A DNA stretch of 64,000 nt from Nostoc sp. CHAB 5824 (GTDB lineage: Bacteria; Cyanobacteriota; Cyanobacteriia; Cyanobacteriales; Nostocaceae), in assembly GCF_020829665.1 (NCBI RefSeq), contig NZ_JAIVFT010000003.1, positions 434,001 through 498,000 on the forward strand, given 5' to 3'. Position numbers and translations under genes: made by a program. The first letter of the stretch is position 1; each line of letters begins with the position of its first letter. The notes under the pieces are model-generated. The model had not been told where the DNA came from. It was given only the letters and a program-made list of their open reading frames with translations, and did no database searches. Below are positions 34,455-42,898 of the stretch, one piece after another.

Positions 34455-35564
34455 ATGCCTGTGGAATTTATTGGCATGATTGGTACGCGAGAAGCGTCTG
34501 AATTACATGGCCCTACTGTATCTCTCACGGGGGGAAGTATAGACTTAGCTTATGTCCGTAAGTTTGCAAAAGTTCATGAAGATGGTGGCTTTGATCGAGT
34601 GCTAGTTGGTTATAGTTCTACAGGGCCGGATGGCTTTAATGTAGTCAGTTATGTGGCTGCTGCAACCGAACGACTCAAATTTTTACTTGCACATAGACCG
34701 GGTTTTGTGGCTCCCACTTTAGCCGCCCGCAAATTAGCAACATTAGATCACTTTTCTAATGGTCGTGTTGCAGTGCATATCATTACTGGTGGGAGCGATG
34801 CCGAACAACAGCGCGATGGTGATTGGCTCGATCATGATACTCGCTATCGCCGTACCGATGAATATCTTGATATTGTGCGGCGAGTTTGGACGAGTGAAGA
34901 ACCCTTCGATTATGAAGGTGAGTTTTACCAACTCAAACAAGCATTTTCGGAAGTTAAACCTTTACAGCAACCACATATTCCAATATATTTCGGTGGTGCT
35001 TCTGATGCTGCTGTGGGTGTAGGTGCAAAGCACAGTAATGTATATGCGTTTTGGGGAGAACCCATAGCTGCTATTAAAGAACGGATCGCAGAGGTGAAAG
35101 CCGCAGCACCGCCTGGAAAAGATTTGCGGTTTAGTGTTTCCTTGCGTCCGATTTTGGGCGAAACAGAAGCAAAAGCATGGGAAAAGGCGCGTTATATTCT
35201 CTCACGGATTAATGAAACCCGTGCTAAAGCAGGAATTCAATTAACTGCTGGTGCTTCTTTCCGACCTCAAGCTGTTGGTTCATCGCGGTTGCTGGATTTT
35301 GCTAAGGAAAGCGAAATTCATGATAAGCGTTTATGGACACCGATCGCAGCTGCTACTGGCGCTCGTGGTAATACTACTGCTTTGGTGGGGACTCCAGAAC
35401 AGGTTGCAGAGTCATTATTTGATTACTACAAAGCTGGAGTGACAACACTATTAATTCGCGGTTTTGACCCAGTGGAAGATGCGATAGCCTACGGTCGAGA
35501 TGTGATTCCTTTGGTACGTCAACAAGTGCAACAACAAGAACGACAAACAGTAACCGTAGCTTGA
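34455..35564 (+). CDS. SsuD-like FMN-dependent alkanesulfonate monooxygenase
   Basis: The 369-aa luciferase-fold protein (ATG at 34455, with GGAGC ten bases upstream) has FDRVLVGYSSTGPDGFNVVS, YVAAATERLKFLLAHRPGFV, APTLAARKLATLDHFSNGRV, AVHIITGGSDAEQQRDGDWL and HDTRYRRTDEYLDIVRRVWT. The sequence HRPGFV-x-PT-x-AR and the RYxRxxEYLxxVRxxWT block are those of true SsuD alkanesulfonate monooxygenases. It should release sulfite and an aldehyde from a C-sulfonate. It lies between a sulfonate-binding protein and a thiol-dioxygenase-like cupin. Confidence 0.9.
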   Translation: MPVEFIGMIGTREASELHGPTVSLTGGSIDLAYVRKFAKVHEDGGFDRVLVGYSSTGPDGFNVVSYVAAATERLKFLLAHRPGFVAPTLAARKLATLDHFSNGRVAVHIITGGSDAEQQRDGDWLDHDTRYRRTDEYLDIVRRVWTSEEPFDYEGEFYQLKQAFSEVKPLQQPHIPIYFGGASDAAVGVGAKHSNVYAFWGEPIAAIKERIAEVKAAAPPGKDLRFSVSLRPILGETEAKAWEKARYILSRINETRAKAGIQLTAGASFRPQAVGSSRLLDFAKESEIHDKRLWTPIAAATGARGNTTALVGTPEQVAESLFDYYKAGVTTLLIRGFDPVEDAIAYGRDVIPLVRQQVQQQERQTVTVA

Positions 35565-35577
35565 AGAAGCCAAATTT

Positions 35578-36252
35578 ATGCCTTATACAACTGTTCTTGA
35601 ACCTCTAAAAGCAGACCAATGGTTTGTTGATAATCCTGATTTGCGTGAGTTTGTAGCGATCGCTAAAGAAATTATCTCTAGCACAGTTCATAATCGAGCA
35701 GAAACCCTAAGTACTCTAGAACCTCACTTTGCAGCACTGCTAAAAAAAGAGAATTGGCTACCAAAACCTTTTACTCAACCAAATACTGACAGTGGTTTAG
35801 GTGGAGGAATTGGACAATGGTTGCTGTATCGTTCCCAGGAGCGAGCACTAACTATTTTTAGTTTGGTAATTCCTCCTGATGCGATCACGCCTGTCCACGA
35901 TCATTTATCTTGGGGACTAGTAGGTCTGTATCAAGGCAAACAAGAAGAAACAGTATATCGTCGCGTGGATAGCGGCGAATTAGAAGGACGCGCCCAGTTA
36001 GAAATAGTAGGAACCTATCAAGTGAAAACTGGTGATATTTACCATCTACTACCTCCAGACAATGATATTCACTCTGTCAAAGCTATTACACTCTTCGCTC
36101 CATCTATCTCAATTCATGTCATGGGTAATGATACTGGTAGCATTTGGCGACATCATTATCATCCCGAACAAAAGAGTGTGCAGTCTTTTCGCTCTGGATA
36201 CTCCAATGTACCTGTGAAACAAGGAAGAGAAAATCATGGCAAATTTCACTAG
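35578..36252 (+). CDS. Cysteine-dioxygenase-like cupin (thiol dioxygenase)
   Basis: The 224-aa protein has a cupin core with iron ligands H107 and H109 (TPVHDHLSWGLVG) and H165 (DIHSVKA), as in the cysteine dioxygenase/3-mercaptopropionate dioxygenase family; H180 in SISIHVMG lies where the catalytic Ser-His-Tyr network is expected. Such enzymes oxidise a thiol to a sulfinate with O2. Starts 13 bp after the SsuD-like stop. The ORF of the aldolase fragment overlaps its 3' end by 17 bp. The natural thiol substrate is not known from sequence. Confidence 0.85.
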   Translation: MPYTTVLEPLKADQWFVDNPDLREFVAIAKEIISSTVHNRAETLSTLEPHFAALLKKENWLPKPFTQPNTDSGLGGGIGQWLLYRSQERALTIFSLVIPPDAITPVHDHLSWGLVGLYQGKQEETVYRRVDSGELEGRAQLEIVGTYQVKTGDIYHLLPPDNDIHSVKAITLFAPSISIHVMGNDTGSIWRHHYHPEQKSVQSFRSGYSNVPVKQGRENHGKFH

Positions 36253-36565
36253 ACCACAACCGCCAGTCTTTGAACGAGTTGAAGAAGAACGACTCTACCG
36301 CAAACAACGCCTTGCTGCTGCATTTCGGCTGTTTGCTCGTTTTGGCTTTAGTGAAGGAACAGCAGGCCACATCACCGCTCGCGATCCTGAGTTTACCGAC
36401 CATTTTTGGGTAAATCCCTTGGGTAAGTACTTTGGTCACATCCGGGTTTCTGACTTGATTTTGGTCGATAGAGAAGGCGAAGTTGTCAAAGGTAATGCTC
36501 CTGTCAATCGCGCCGCTTTTGCCAGGTGGTTATTTTACTTCCTTGTTTTTTTACCCAAAAATTAA
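36236..36565 (+). pseudogene. Class II aldolase/adducin-family protein, N-terminal fragment
   Basis: The first 95 residues are typical: RLAAAFRLFARFGFSEGTAG, HITARDPEFTDHFWVNPLGK and FGHIRVSDLILVDREGEVV, ending with NAPVNRAAFA. The next residues should be IHS-x-IHxARPDV with the metal histidines; instead the frame reads RWLFYFLVFLPKN and stops. A deletion near 36523 has joined the aldolase to the following binding-protein gene. The active site is lost. Intact homologs often follow thiol dioxygenases in such operons. Confidence 0.8.
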
Positions 36566-36566
36566 C

Positions 36567-37601
36567 GTGTCTACCAATTGGCTGTGGCAGAATTTTTTCT
36601 TTCCTCTGGGTTGCTTGTTAACTCTAACAACAACAGCTTGCTCAGAGGTTAAGTCTACGAGTCCGGCAACGATCGCTGCTAATCCTAGTCCATCTAAAAT
36701 TGCAGTGTCAAATACAACTCAATTGCGTGTTGCTAAGTATAAAGGTGGCTGGGACTTAAATTTAAAGTTAGCTGAACTAGATAATTTCCCTTACAAAACT
36801 CAATTTACTGAGTTTACCGGCGGTAATTTGATGGTACAGTCAATCAATGCTGGTGCAATTGACTTAGCCTCTGCTAGTGAAATTCCACCGATTTTTGCAA
36901 TTGAATCGAAAGCATCTGTAAAAATTATTGCCACTCTCAAAGGGCCTACGGTTGGTCAAGTTGTACTCATACCCAAGAACTCGACCGCCAAAACGATCGC
37001 TGACCTCAAAGGTAAGAGATTGGGTTACGTTAAAGCTACAACTGCCCACTACTTCCTGATTAAGATGTTGGAAAAAGTCGGGCTGACGATGAAGGATATC
37101 AATGCAATTCCTTTATCAATACCCGATGGACTTTCGGCTTTTCGTAAAGGTGAGCTTGATGCTTGGGCTACCTACGGTTACTCCATTCCCCAAGCCCAAA
37201 AAGAAGGAGCGCGGGTACTGGAATCTGCAAAAGATATTTTGAGCGGTAACTTCGTGATTATTGCTTCACCCAATGCGATTGCCGATCCCCAAAAGAAAGT
37301 TGTAATTGCTGATTTTCTCTGTCGTTTGCAGAAATCCCAAACTTGGCGAGAATCTAATCTCAAGCAATGGTCGAAGAATTATGCAACTACCATTGATGTT
37401 GATGAAGGCATCGTTTATCAGGATGCCAAACAAGGACAACAACAGCGTCGTCAAGAATTACTTCCTGTTTCTGACGCAGCTATTGCTTCTGAGCAGAAGG
37501 TTGCTGATACCTTTTTTCAAGCGGGTGTAATTTCCACAAAAGTTGATGTCAAACAACTTTGGGACAGCAGTTTTAACGAAGATATCGCCAAATGCCAATA
37601 A
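36567..37601 (+). CDS. SsuA/TauA-like binding lipoprotein 3, joined to the aldolase fragment
   Basis: From a GTG at 36567 the protein has a hydrophobic segment (FFFPLGCLLTLTTTAC) that can serve as a lipoprotein signal, then VAKYKGGWDLNLKLAELDNF, GGNLMVQSINAGAIDLASAS, EIPPIFAIE, DLKGKRLGYVKATTAHYFLI and ELDAWATYGYSIPQAQKEG. The upstream 80 bases belong to the aldolase, and an overlapping frame from 36483 would add 28 residues of junk. No clear ribosome-binding site precedes the GTG, so expression may be by coupling. The protein is otherwise complete (345 aa). Confidence 0.75.
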   Translation: MSTNWLWQNFFFPLGCLLTLTTTACSEVKSTSPATIAANPSPSKIAVSNTTQLRVAKYKGGWDLNLKLAELDNFPYKTQFTEFTGGNLMVQSINAGAIDLASASEIPPIFAIESKASVKIIATLKGPTVGQVVLIPKNSTAKTIADLKGKRLGYVKATTAHYFLIKMLEKVGLTMKDINAIPLSIPDGLSAFRKGELDAWATYGYSIPQAQKEGARVLESAKDILSGNFVIIASPNAIADPQKKVVIADFLCRLQKSQTWRESNLKQWSKNYATTIDVDEGIVYQDAKQGQQQRRQELLPVSDAAIASEQKVADTFFQAGVISTKVDVKQLWDSSFNEDIAKCQ

Positions 37602-37663
37602 TTGCAACAAGAAGTAAAAAGCTAAATGTCAAAATCACCTTATTTTTTAATAAGGGTAAAAAT

Positions 37664-37891
37664 ATGTTTCATGCAACAGAAAGAGAATTATTAAATGGAG
37701 TACCTTGGTTATTTGGACAACAGTCTCAATTACCACATCATCTCCAATTAACAGATCACGAAGAACATGAGATACGTGATATTTGGGAATTCCCACCACA
37801 AGAATCTCCTCATCGTGAGCGTGTTCTTAAGCAGGAGATAAAACGGTTTGGGATTTTCAACAAACTAAAAAGTTTTTCTTTAAAGGCATAA
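37664..37891 (+). CDS. Small protein of unknown function in the sulfonate operon
   Basis: A 75-aa protein (ATG at 37664) with LLNGVPWLFGQQSQLPHHLQ, LTDHEEHEIRDIWEFPPQE and a basic C-terminus ERVLKQEIKRFGIFNKLKSF. It has five histidines and many acidic residues in the middle, no membrane segment and no signal. It begins 62 bp after the binding-protein stop and ends the operon. The composition (H-H-x-x-L, D-H-E-E-H) hints at metal binding, but I know no family. A longer frame from 37592 overlaps the previous gene and is less likely. Confidence 0.55.
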   Translation: MFHATERELLNGVPWLFGQQSQLPHHLQLTDHEEHEIRDIWEFPPQESPHRERVLKQEIKRFGIFNKLKSFSLKA

Positions 37892-37985
37892 GCGTAGCCC
37901 ACACTTCTCTACCAGACGCTGCGCGTAGCTTGCTTCCACGGAGTGGTACGACAAAGTTCAGTGACCACCGCAGGCATCGCCAATA
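37886..37985. repeat. REP cluster after the operon
   Basis: GGCATAAGCGTAGCCCAC, CAGACGCTGCGCGTAGCTTG, CTTCCACGGAGTGGTACGAC and GACCACCGCAGGCATCGCC. The remaining 37986-38222 is an AT-rich spacer before the flavin monooxygenase gene without a copy of the 26-bp site. Confidence 0.65.
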
Positions 37986-38222
37986 AATAAAGATAAGCGT
38001 TATCAGCTACTCAAATTAATAGAAAATTTCAACTAATTTGCAATGTGCAGTACAGCTTACCGGGGTAGCTTCTTTCAAGTATTTGGGTGACATCAGCATC
38101 GCTTCGCTAACAGTCAGTAATTATTTTATTCGTCAACCTTAATATTAGATAAACTAAATATTAGCTACTCATGATATTATGCTTTTCAGTATCACTATCT
38201 CATTTCATCTTCAAATACCGAT

Positions 38223-39674
38223 ATGACAACAACGACTGACCTCGATTTTGCTGCACGTGAGGCGTTGCGCTTACTTGGCCCCGATCCCGAAAACTGGGTG
38301 AGCGATCGCTCAGGCGTTGACCACAATGTGACGATAGTAGGCGGTAGTGGCAGTGGTAGCACCTTCGCATTTGCCCTGCGGCGTGCCGGCATTGGCCGCG
38401 TGACAGTCATCGATGAGGCTCTTGACGAAGCCCATGCAGGCGTGTGGCTGACGCGGGCGCGGATGAAAAAGCTACGCACACCGAAAAACCTGCCAGGGCC
38501 AGAACTGGGTATTCCGGCGCTATCATTTCAAGCTTGGTACGAGGCGCGGCACGGTGTTGAGGCATACGCAGCGCTTGACCGCATTCCACGAGTGGCGTGG
38601 GCTGAGTACCTCAGTTGGTATCGGTATTTTCTGGGCATTCCAGTTCGGTATCAAACGAAGTTGGTGCGGATTGAGCCGGACGCAGATTTCTTTCGTCTAC
38701 ACCTAGAAGTGAACGGTGTCGCGCAGGTGGAAACCACACGTAAAATTATCTTCGCCAACGGTGTAGCTGGCACTGGTGGCCCAAACATACCACCTGTATT
38801 AGCATCTCTGCCACGCACTTTATCTGCACATACCGCCGATGAAATCGACTTCAACAATCTGCGTGGCAAAACAGTAGCAGTGCTTGGTGCTGCGGCCTCG
38901 GCCTTTGATGCGGCAGGAGTGGCATTGGAATCAGGCGCTAAGGCAGTACATTTGTTCGCGCGGCGGGCAGCGGTCGCATCTCTGCCAGTGAATCGCGTGC
39001 GAGGTTATCCTGGCGCTTACTATAACTATCCGCAACTACCTGATGCAGCTCGCTGGTTCCAAGCCTGGCGCTTTCATCAAGTTGGCTCTACGCCACCACC
39101 AGACGCAATCGAGCGGGTAGTTGCGTTCTCTAACTTCCACCTGCATCTATCTGCACCTTGGAAAGCAGCGCACGTCAAGGGCGATCGCATCGTGGCTCAA
39201 GTAAATGATAATGTTTTCGAGTTCGATTTTGCGATCGCTGGTACTGGCTACTTTGTTGACCCGACAAAGCGGCCGGAACTCGCCGAATTTGCACATCACA
39301 TCGCACTCTGGCGCGATCGCTATGAAGCCCCAGCCGACCAGCGTGACGATCAACTCAGCACCCACCCTTACCTTGGCAGCGCCCATGAATACCAAGAGAA
39401 AGTACCTGGCAATGCCCACTACCTGAAAGACATCCATGTGTTCAATCCTGCTGGCTTCATCAGCTTCGGTCTGCCCATCGGCGATGTACCTAGTATCCGA
39501 CGCGATGTGCCAGCAGTAGTAGCACGCATCAGCCATGACTTGTTCTTTGCTGACTGGTCATTACACGAAGCCCGTATCACTAGCGGCAACACTTCGCCGG
39601 ACTTCGACACATTATTGTATGCAGACGCGGTATGGAAACAGCAAGCCAAGGTGGCAGTCAGAAACCATTTATAA
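38223..39674 (+). CDS. FAD/NAD(P)H-dependent monooxygenase (Baeyer-Villiger/FMO-like)
   Basis: The 483-aa protein has a first dinucleotide fold VTIVGGSGSGSTFAFALRRA with VTVIDEALDEAHAG, and a second GKTVAVLGAAASAFDAAGVA (NADPH). LPGPELGIPALSFQAWYEAR and FDFAIAGTGYFVDPTKRPEL also fit the flavin-containing monooxygenase superfamily (CzcO-like). The start sequence MTTTTDLDFAAREALRLLGP with NWV is shared with enzymes found beside sulfonate genes. The gene is strikingly GC-rich: the line starting at 38341 has 41 G+C of 60, against mostly below 45% nearby, so recent transfer is likely. Substrate unknown. Confidence 0.82.
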   Translation: MTTTTDLDFAAREALRLLGPDPENWVSDRSGVDHNVTIVGGSGSGSTFAFALRRAGIGRVTVIDEALDEAHAGVWLTRARMKKLRTPKNLPGPELGIPALSFQAWYEARHGVEAYAALDRIPRVAWAEYLSWYRYFLGIPVRYQTKLVRIEPDADFFRLHLEVNGVAQVETTRKIIFANGVAGTGGPNIPPVLASLPRTLSAHTADEIDFNNLRGKTVAVLGAAASAFDAAGVALESGAKAVHLFARRAAVASLPVNRVRGYPGAYYNYPQLPDAARWFQAWRFHQVGSTPPPDAIERVVAFSNFHLHLSAPWKAAHVKGDRIVAQVNDNVFEFDFAIAGTGYFVDPTKRPELAEFAHHIALWRDRYEAPADQRDDQLSTHPYLGSAHEYQEKVPGNAHYLKDIHVFNPAGFISFGLPIGDVPSIRRDVPAVVARISHDLFFADWSLHEARITSGNTSPDFDTLLYADAVWKQQAKVAVRNHL

Positions 39675-39968
39675 AGTAATAGGACTTACGCATTGACCGT
39701 CTACAACCGTAAAAAACTTGATGGACTCGTTGACTTTCTGATCGCACAACAAGTAACTTCTGCTCAAGTTTCCTACAACGCATCAAACCCAACGCCTCTT
39801 AAAAATCCTCCGCGTACCTCTGCGCTTCCCTTGGCAGACCTTTGCATTTAAAAAAACCGTTAAAATTTTATGCGCTAATTCGTAATAACCATAATAGTTT
39901 TCCTTATAGGCATACTTTTTCGGATCTTGCATTTGCGGCTTATCTATGTGAATATTCTATCAGCAAAA
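39675..39968. other. Intergenic spacer with repeat debris
   Basis: AGGACTTACGCATTGAC and CTCCGCGTACCTCTGCG are common repeats of cyanobacterial spacers. No gene is seen. The spacer ends in operator site 6. Confidence 0.45.
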
Positions 39969-39994
39969 TACGGTAAATTGCCCTATTTATCGTA
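39969..39994. promoter_or_regulatory. 26-bp operator-like palindrome, site 6
   Basis: TACGGTAAAT, six bases, ATTTATCGTA: 9 of 10 arm positions pair. It is 31 bp upstream of the SsuA-like gene at 40026. Together with site 7 it is the most symmetrical copy. Confidence 0.78.
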
Positions 39995-40025
39995 GTATTG
40001 ATATTGCTTGTAGTTTAATGTACGT

Positions 40026-41081
40026 ATGTTCAGTAAATATTTACCACATCGACTGATGAAGATTGTCAGCAGCTTTCTTCAGAATTATGAAATATCCAGA
40101 ATTGGCACATTTGCCTTATTCTTTGCTATCGGATTAAGTTTAACTCTTGTGATCTCGGCTTGTTCTCCCAACAACACAAGTAACTCCGCCGCAACGCAGA
40201 CAGCAACTCAAGGTGTTGTAGTTCGTATTGGCTATCAAAAAGCGGCTACTATTCTCAACGCTCTCAAAAACCGAGGCAGTTTAGCGCAAACTTTAACTGC
40301 TGCTGGTGCTTCAGTGACATGGGCAGAATTTCCCGCAGGTCCACCTATGCTAGAAGCAATGAACGCAGGTAGTATTGACCTTGGCTACACAGGTGAATCA
40401 CCACCAATATTTGCCCAAGTTGCCGGTACTCCCTTGCTTTATGTTGCTTATGATCCTTGGAGTCCCAAAGCCGAAGCAATTATTGTACCGAAAGATTCAC
40501 CAATTAAAACGGTTGCTGAACTTAAAGGTAAAAAAGTAGCCTTTGCTAAAGGCTCAAACACTAACTATCTTGTTGTCAAAGCTATAGAAGCTGCCGGATT
40601 AAACTATAGTGACATTCAACCAGCACATCTAACACCAGCTGATGCCCGTGCAGCATTTACTGGTGGTAACGTTGATGCTTGGGCAATTTGGGACCCTTAC
40701 CTAGCAGCAGTTGAACACGATCTAGATGTCAGGGTATTAACAGATGCGACAAATTTAGCACCAAATCGGGGTTACTATCTTGCTCGTCAAGAGTTTGTCA
40801 ATTCTCACCCAGATTTGTTGAAAACCCTTTTAGATGAAATCAGCAAAATAGATAAATGGGCAGCAAATAAGCCAGAGGAAGTTGCCAAGTTTCTAGAACC
40901 AGAATTAGGTATTAAAGCAGCAGCATTGGAAATTGCTGAAAAACGTCGCCAGTATGGCGTTTTACCGCTAACAGATGAAGTAATCACTCAGCAACAAAAC
41001 ATTGCCGATACTTTTTATAAAATCAAGCTAGTTCCCAAGCAAATCCAAGTCAAAGATACCGTTTGGAACGGTAATTCGTAA
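40026..41081 (+). CDS. SsuA/TauA-like sulfonate-binding lipoprotein 4
   Basis: The 351-aa protein has a signal helix ending VISAC (lipobox). Motifs: VRIGYQKAATILNALKNRGS, VTWAEFPAGPPMLEAMNAGS, IDLGYTGESPPIFAQVAGTP, PIKTVAELKGKKVAFAKGSN and NVDAWAIWDPYLAAVEHDLD. These are the clearest SsuA features in the window (GYTGESPP ligand loop and DAWAIWDPY). It is followed after 105 bp by the AprA-like flavoprotein gene in the same direction. Confidence 0.92.
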   Translation: MFSKYLPHRLMKIVSSFLQNYEISRIGTFALFFAIGLSLTLVISACSPNNTSNSAATQTATQGVVVRIGYQKAATILNALKNRGSLAQTLTAAGASVTWAEFPAGPPMLEAMNAGSIDLGYTGESPPIFAQVAGTPLLYVAYDPWSPKAEAIIVPKDSPIKTVAELKGKKVAFAKGSNTNYLVVKAIEAAGLNYSDIQPAHLTPADARAAFTGGNVDAWAIWDPYLAAVEHDLDVRVLTDATNLAPNRGYYLARQEFVNSHPDLLKTLLDEISKIDKWAANKPEEVAKFLEPELGIKAAALEIAEKRRQYGVLPLTDEVITQQQNIADTFYKIKLVPKQIQVKDTVWNGNS

Positions 41082-41186
41082 TTCGTGGATACAGAGAACA
41101 GTATAAAAGAAGGAAAACTTAGGTTAGTACTAAAATCTTTCTCCGTCATCCCCCTCTTTTTCCCCACTCCTCACTTCTAAAAGCTT

Positions 41187-42896
41187 ATGGACATCAACAC
41201 CCAACAAATAAAAACTGATGTACTTGTCATCGGTGGTGGTACGGCCGGGACAATGGCTGGAATTAAAGCCAAACAAGCAAATCCTAATGCAGAAGTGCTG
41301 ATTTTAGAAAAGGCTAACATCCGACGGAGTGGTGCGATCGCAATGGGTATGGATGGCGTGAATACCGCAGTCATTCCCGGTCATTCTACACCAGAACAAT
41401 ACGTGCGCGAAATCACCCTTGCTAACGATGGGATTGTCAACCAAAAAGCCGTATATCAAACAGGCAAATTAGGTTACGAAGTCATCCAAGAATTAGAAAG
41501 TTGGGGTGTGAAATTTCAAAAAGATGCCCAAGGCAACTATGACTTAAAACAAGTGCATCGTGTGGGTAAATATGTCTTACCCATGCCAGAAGGTAAAGAC
41601 CTCAAAACCATTCTTACCCGCCAAGTTAAACGCCACAAAGTCAAAGTCACAAATCGCGTCATGGCAACCCGTGTGTTAGTCAAAGCCGGACGCGCTATTG
41701 GTGCAGTAGGATTTGATGTCAGAAACGGTGATTATATTATCATTCAAGCCAAAGCCGTTATCTTATGTACAGGTGCTTGTGGCAGATTAGGATTACCTGC
41801 TTCTGGCTATCTCTACGGCACTTATGAAAATCCTACCAATGCTGGAGATGGCTATTCAATGGCTTATCATGCAGGTGCAGAACTTAGTAATATTGAATGC
41901 TTTCAAGTTAATCCTTTAATCAAAGATTACAACGGCCCCGCCTGTGCTTATGTCGCCGGGCCTTTTGGCGCTCATACTGCTAACGCCGAAGGAAATCGCT
42001 TCATTAGCTGTGACTATTGGAGTGGTCAAATGATGTTGGAAATCTGGAAAGAATTAAATTCTGGTAAGGGGCCAGTCCAATTGAAAATGACCCATCTTGA
42101 TGAAGATACAATCGCAGAAATTGAATCCATACTTTGGGCGAATGAACGACCGAGTAGAGAACGTTTTCATCAAGGTAGAAATGAAGATTACCGCACCCAC
42201 GGCGTAGAGATGCACATTTCTGAAATAGGCTTATGTAGCGGTCATAGTGCCTCTGGTGTGTGGGTAAATGAAAATGCTCAAACAACCATTCCAGGTTTAT
42301 ATGCAGCTGGAGATATGGCCAGCGTTCCCCATAATTACATGATTGGGGCATTTGTTTTTGGTCGCATAGCCGGAACTCATGCCATTGAATATATCCAAAA
42401 TCTAGATTTTCTTGAACCAGATACAGATTTTTTAAAAACAGAAAAAGCCAGAATTTATGCACCTCTAACTCGTCCTAATGGTGTACCTCATACCCAAGTC
42501 GAATATAAATTAAGACGCTTAGTGAATGATTATCTGCAACCACCAAAAACAGGTAACAAAATTAATATTGGCTTGAAACATTTTGTGCAATATCAAGAAA
42601 CATTAGATTTAATGGGCGCTCGTGACCCTCATGAATTGATGCGTAGTCTAGAAGTTCACTTTATTCGCGACTGTGCAGAAATGGCAGCCAGAGCATCATT
42701 ATATCGTCAAGAGACTCGTTGGGGACTTTATCATTACCGTTTAGATTATCCAGAAAAAAATGATGATGAATGGTTTTGTCATGTCAATTTAAAAAAAGAT
42801 GAATTAGGGGAAATGGTATTGTTTAAACGTCCTATAGATCCTTACATTGTGGATGTAAATTTACATCATGAAATTTATGATATAGCAGTGAAATAA
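41187..42896 (+). CDS. AprA/fumarate-reductase-like FAD flavoprotein 2
   Basis: The 569-aa protein has the FAD motif TDVLVIGGGTAGTMAGIKAK, SGAIAMGMDGVN, AKAVILCTGACGRLGLPASG, TNAGDGYSMAYHAGAELSNI and the second FAD block TIPGLYAAGDMASVPHNYM. It is clearly AprA-like (adenylylsulfate reductase alpha branch) but shorter than true AprA and without sat or aprB-type long partner genes. Its ferredoxin partner is probably the small gene at 46568, now 3.7 kb away. It differs strongly from the flavoprotein at 4901. Likely a redox enzyme in sulfur assimilation; the reaction is unknown. Confidence 0.85.
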   Translation: MDINTQQIKTDVLVIGGGTAGTMAGIKAKQANPNAEVLILEKANIRRSGAIAMGMDGVNTAVIPGHSTPEQYVREITLANDGIVNQKAVYQTGKLGYEVIQELESWGVKFQKDAQGNYDLKQVHRVGKYVLPMPEGKDLKTILTRQVKRHKVKVTNRVMATRVLVKAGRAIGAVGFDVRNGDYIIIQAKAVILCTGACGRLGLPASGYLYGTYENPTNAGDGYSMAYHAGAELSNIECFQVNPLIKDYNGPACAYVAGPFGAHTANAEGNRFISCDYWSGQMMLEIWKELNSGKGPVQLKMTHLDEDTIAEIESILWANERPSRERFHQGRNEDYRTHGVEMHISEIGLCSGHSASGVWVNENAQTTIPGLYAAGDMASVPHNYMIGAFVFGRIAGTHAIEYIQNLDFLEPDTDFLKTEKARIYAPLTRPNGVPHTQVEYKLRRLVNDYLQPPKTGNKINIGLKHFVQYQETLDLMGARDPHELMRSLEVHFIRDCAEMAARASLYRQETRWGLYHYRLDYPEKNDDEWFCHVNLKKDELGEMVLFKRPIDPYIVDVNLHHEIYDIAVK

Positions 42897-42898
42897 AC

